DNA of 64,000 bases from Neisseria brasiliensis (GTDB taxonomy: Bacteria; Pseudomonadota; Gammaproteobacteria; Burkholderiales; Neisseriaceae): assembly GCF_009671065.1 (NCBI RefSeq), contig NZ_CP046027.1:2480001-2544000 (forward strand). Direction: 5' to 3'. Positions 61,969 to 64,000 of the stretch are shown here, piece by piece. Position numbers and translations under genes: made by a program. The notes under the pieces are model-generated. The model was given only the letters and a program-made list of their open reading frames with translations. It was not told the origin of the DNA and did not search any database. Positions within the stretch are counted from its first letter, which is position 1, and each line of letters opens with the position of its first letter.

Positions 61969-62415
61969 TTAGCGTTTACCGCACAGAATCAACAAGTCTT
62001 CCAGGTATTTCATCAGGTACTGCTTTTCCACCGGCCAATGGCGGTCGGTGTCAAAGGAATACCACGAACCTGTCCAATCGTTGATAAACCAAGCGGTTGT
62101 CCAAAAGTTATTGCTGTGGCGGGCGCTGTTGATTTCCAGCTTGTCTTGTCGGATTTTGCCGCCATAGCTTGGAGAGTGAATCAGAATCGGGATGGTAACG
62201 CTGCCTAAAACATCGGCGTAGCGGCTGCGGACGGCCAAGGCCAGCATCAGCCGCTCGGCATCGATCTCGATATCTGCTTCAGCTACTGGCACATCCTCAT
62301 CACTGCAATGAAACGTGCTATCTGCGTCACGGGTTTCAGGCAAATCCAGACGAAGCATAATGCGCCGGTCGTAGATATTGCTGCAAAGGTAAAACTTCAG
62401 TTCGGATTCATACAT
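61969..62415 (-). CDS. Hypothetical protein
   Basis: A 148-aa acidic protein. The start MYESELKFYLCSN is set by AAGGAGC 7 nt upstream; a longer version adds 7 residues. It looks beta-rich (DRRIMLRLDLPET, VPVAEADIEIDAERLMLALAVRSRYADVLGSVTI) and ends YLMKYLEDLLILCGKR. No family was recognised. It lies in a row with two DUF1281-type genes, and a hairpin precedes it. Confidence 0.65.
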   Translation of the reverse strand: MYESELKFYLCSNIYDRRIMLRLDLPETRDADSTFHCSDEDVPVAEADIEIDAERLMLALAVRSRYADVLGSVTIPILIHSPSYGGKIRQDKLEINSARHSNNFWTTAWFINDWTGSWYSFDTDRHWPVEKQYLMKYLEDLLILCGKR

Positions 62416-62496
62416 ACGTTGCTCCTTCAGATACAAAGAGACGGATGTATGCCCTGACGGGATACACCCGTCGGGTGGGTTGCTTTTCAGACAGCC

Positions 62497-63264
62497 TTAT
62501 TCGTCATCATCTTCATCATCTTCGTATTCGTAGCCGAACACTTCGATGGCAAACTGACGGATATTGCGGCCGCTGTCCGACACCTGCTCGTCAATCAGGA
62601 CAGCGCCTTCATTACGATACCGCCCGGCTACGCCGTTGCTCTCCTCGAGATAGATGGCTTCAAAGTCCAGCGTGGGAAAGTCTTCGACAAGTGCACGGTA
62701 AAAACCTTCCGGCGGGCACCATGCGGATTCAAAGGATACGGTCAGCTTACCCGGAGCCGGTGATACCCGGCAATAGAAGGCTTCGCGGCCGACTCCCCAA
62801 TGCTTGGTTCGCCACGTATAAGCACTCATCTCTCCGAACGCCTGCTGACAAGCTCGGGCGGATTCGAATACGTCGCGCTGATAGTCGTAGCGTTCGGCTA
62901 ACTCAGAATCGGCATTCAGACGGCCTAGCAAATCATCTGCCGTCATTTCCTGCCAGCCGGGAAAGTCTTCGGCCAACTTTTCAGCCAAAAGACGTGTCGG
63001 GCCGGTGCGGTCAGGCTTCAGAGCTTCGGGTAACAATGTATCCGGTTCTGCCCGGGCCAGTATGATCATCAGCAGATTGAGTGCATGGTAATCGAGTTTG
63101 GCCAAAGTTTCAGGAACCGGCAAAAGGCCGTTGAAATCCAGAATCAGGCCGTCGCCTTTGTCTGGGTGGTTTTCGTGATTCTCACGCACAATCAGTGCGG
63201 TGAGGCGGTCGATTTCCGGCTGTGTGCCGGTCACGGTAAAGCTATTGGAACACCAATTAGGCAT
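62497..63264 (-). CDS. DUF1281/YubB-like protein
   Basis: A 255-aa protein with the plasmid-type N terminus MPNWCSNSFTVTG and ferredoxin-like YubB features (DFNGLLPVPETL, TWRTKHWGVGREAFYCRV, SFESAWCPPEGFYRALVEDFPTLDFE). The C terminus is extremely acidic (EYEDDEDDDE). The family occurs on conjugative plasmids and islands with unknown function. A paralogue lies directly upstream, so the pair arose by tandem duplication. Confidence 0.85.
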   Translation of the reverse strand: MPNWCSNSFTVTGTQPEIDRLTALIVRENHENHPDKGDGLILDFNGLLPVPETLAKLDYHALNLLMIILARAEPDTLLPEALKPDRTGPTRLLAEKLAEDFPGWQEMTADDLLGRLNADSELAERYDYQRDVFESARACQQAFGEMSAYTWRTKHWGVGREAFYCRVSPAPGKLTVSFESAWCPPEGFYRALVEDFPTLDFEAIYLEESNGVAGRYRNEGAVLIDEQVSDSGRNIRQFAIEVFGYEYEDDEDDDE

Positions 63265-63300
63265 AACAGAATCCTTAAAAAAAACAGGAGCAGTATGCCC

Positions 63301-63327
63301 CCCTGAGGGGCAGACCGCCCCTCAGGG
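63301..63327. repeat. Hairpin between DUF1281 paralogues
   Basis: CCCTGAGGGGC and GCCCCTCAGGG form an 11-bp stem with a 5-nt loop. A weaker, similarly placed hairpin (CCCTGACGGG/CCCGTCGGG) lies near 62448-62474 between the next two genes. Confidence 0.75.
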
Positions 63328-63352
63328 TTACAGGTTAAACAAATGCGGTGAG

Positions 63353-64000
63353 TTACTCGTCATCATCGTCATCAAACGTCCAACCGAAGTGCTCCGCTGC
63401 GAAAGCTTTAAAATCGCCATCTTCACAAGGGAAGTCCTCCAGCAGGCCGTCTGAAGCGACGAAGGTGCCTGCAAAGCCGCCGCCTTCGTCGATGTAGCGC
63501 ACCACCATTTCAACATTCGAAAAAGCATCGGCCAGAGTTTCAAACAGCGGTTCCGGCGGCGACCACGCTGTATCGAAAGCAACGGAAAACGAAGTATCCG
63601 ACCATTCGTTGAGGTACTGATGGTAGGCATTCCACTTGGTTCCCCAGTGGCGGTTGCACCATTCATACCAGGTCGGCCAGGCATGCACGGCAATGTTGCG
63701 CTGAATCTGCTCCAGATAAGGCCGGTTGAGGCCGATTTTCTCGAGTGAACCAGGGGTGGACAGTACCCGCTCTTTCAGACGGCCGACCGTATCGGTCTGC
63801 CAATCCACAAGCGTTTCAAAGTGCTGTTTCAGTCTCGATGCGAGCCAGATCTTGCTGAATGCTTCATCAGACAAAAGCCAGTCGTCTTTCATCGTCAGCC
63901 AGTCTTCGGCACTGGATGACATCGAACCGTGCTCGATGTCCATACCTTCCGGCTGGGGCAGGAGGGTGTTGAAATCGACCACCATATCCGGCAGCTCAGG
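63353..64000 (-). CDS. DUF1281/YubB-like protein, 5' end outside the window
   Basis: A partial paralogue of the 62497 gene; the frame is still open at the window edge (PELPDMVVDFNTLLPQPEG). Shared features are the WYEWCNRHWGTKWNAYHQYL block, FSVAFDTAWSPPEPLFETLADAFSNVEMVVRY and the acidic end DDDDE. About 45 N-terminal residues, including the expected MPNWC start, should lie beyond the window. Confidence 0.82.
   Translation of the reverse strand, partial: PELPDMVVDFNTLLPQPEGMDIEHGSMSSSAEDWLTMKDDWLLSDEAFSKIWLASRLKQHFETLVDWQTDTVGRLKERVLSTPGSLEKIGLNRPYLEQIQRNIAVHAWPTWYEWCNRHWGTKWNAYHQYLNEWSDTSFSVAFDTAWSPPEPLFETLADAFSNVEMVVRYIDEGGGFAGTFVASDGLLEDFPCEDGDFKAFAAEHFGWTFDDDDDE

Noticed and set aside
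1..64000. tRNA and rRNA genes.
   Set aside because: No cloverleaf with a TTCGAATC-type T arm and no rRNA sequence was recognised on either strand.

Overview
The window is a piece of a Neisseria chromosome. The evidence is the DNA uptake sequence GCCGTCTGAA, present dozens of times on both strands and often as inverted pairs that act as terminators, together with neisserial gene families (RecA, EarP with EF-P Arg32, TspB, TpsA/TpsB). The flanking bases are more often AG (AGGCCGTCTGAA) than AT, which points to a commensal species rather than to N. meningitidis or N. gonorrhoeae. This is inference; no species is assigned.

Region 1 (1-14.4 kb) is ordinary core genome: recA, a ybeD-lipB-lipA lipoate cluster, lon, hupB, ribE, an AAA ATPase, a Spy-like periplasmic protein, rpe, the earP-efp pair, grcA behind a perfect FNR box, and an acetyl-CoA hydrolase/transferase family gene.

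Region 2 (14.5-23.5 kb) is a mobile cluster. It holds a tyrosine recombinase, a PivNM-type IS110 recombinase, and a complete-looking filamentous prophage of the meningococcal MDA/Nf kind on the minus strand (HUH Rep, small DNA-binding protein, major coat, minor coat, TspB adsorption protein, DUF2523, Zot and a 54-residue membrane ORF). A 745-bp IS1595/IS1016-type element sits in the first phage gene. The phage genes are bracketed by a 12-bp direct repeat, GTCAAGGGGTAT.

Region 3 (23.6-43.5 kb) is an island with pieces of a conjugative element (DUF4400 protein, TraD, TraH, TraG, an M23 peptidase-like domain). It also carries accessory genes: VapBC, PrlF-YhaV, YefM-YoeB, two DUF1778-GNAT pairs, a three-Cys-motif protein (DUF5131) with its TcmP partner, an SprT-like protease, a serine recombinase and a KptA RNA 2'-phosphotransferase. 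Many type IV secretion genes are absent, so the element is probably not self-transmissible. traG ends in a C CCA AAG slippery heptamer followed by a stem-loop, and the -1 frame stays open into the peptidase domain, so a TraG-M23 fusion made by programmed frameshifting is possible.

Region 4 (43.5-61.8 kb) is a two-partner secretion locus: tpsB and full-length tpsA (2585 codons) with its immunity gene, followed by partial tpsA cassettes with different C-terminal toxins. One cassette is intact and has an immunity gene, one is broken by two TGA codons, and one is a short barnase-like remnant. About 2.7 kb of cassette 1 looks identical to tpsA and about 0.2 kb of cassette 2 matches the adjoining part, so tpsA is a mosaic made by exchange with its cassettes. 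A repeat containing CCATAGAACGCGTG recurs at the module borders.

Region 5 (61.9-64 kb) has an unknown acidic protein and two DUF1281/YubB-like paralogues of the kind found on mobile elements; the last one runs off the window.
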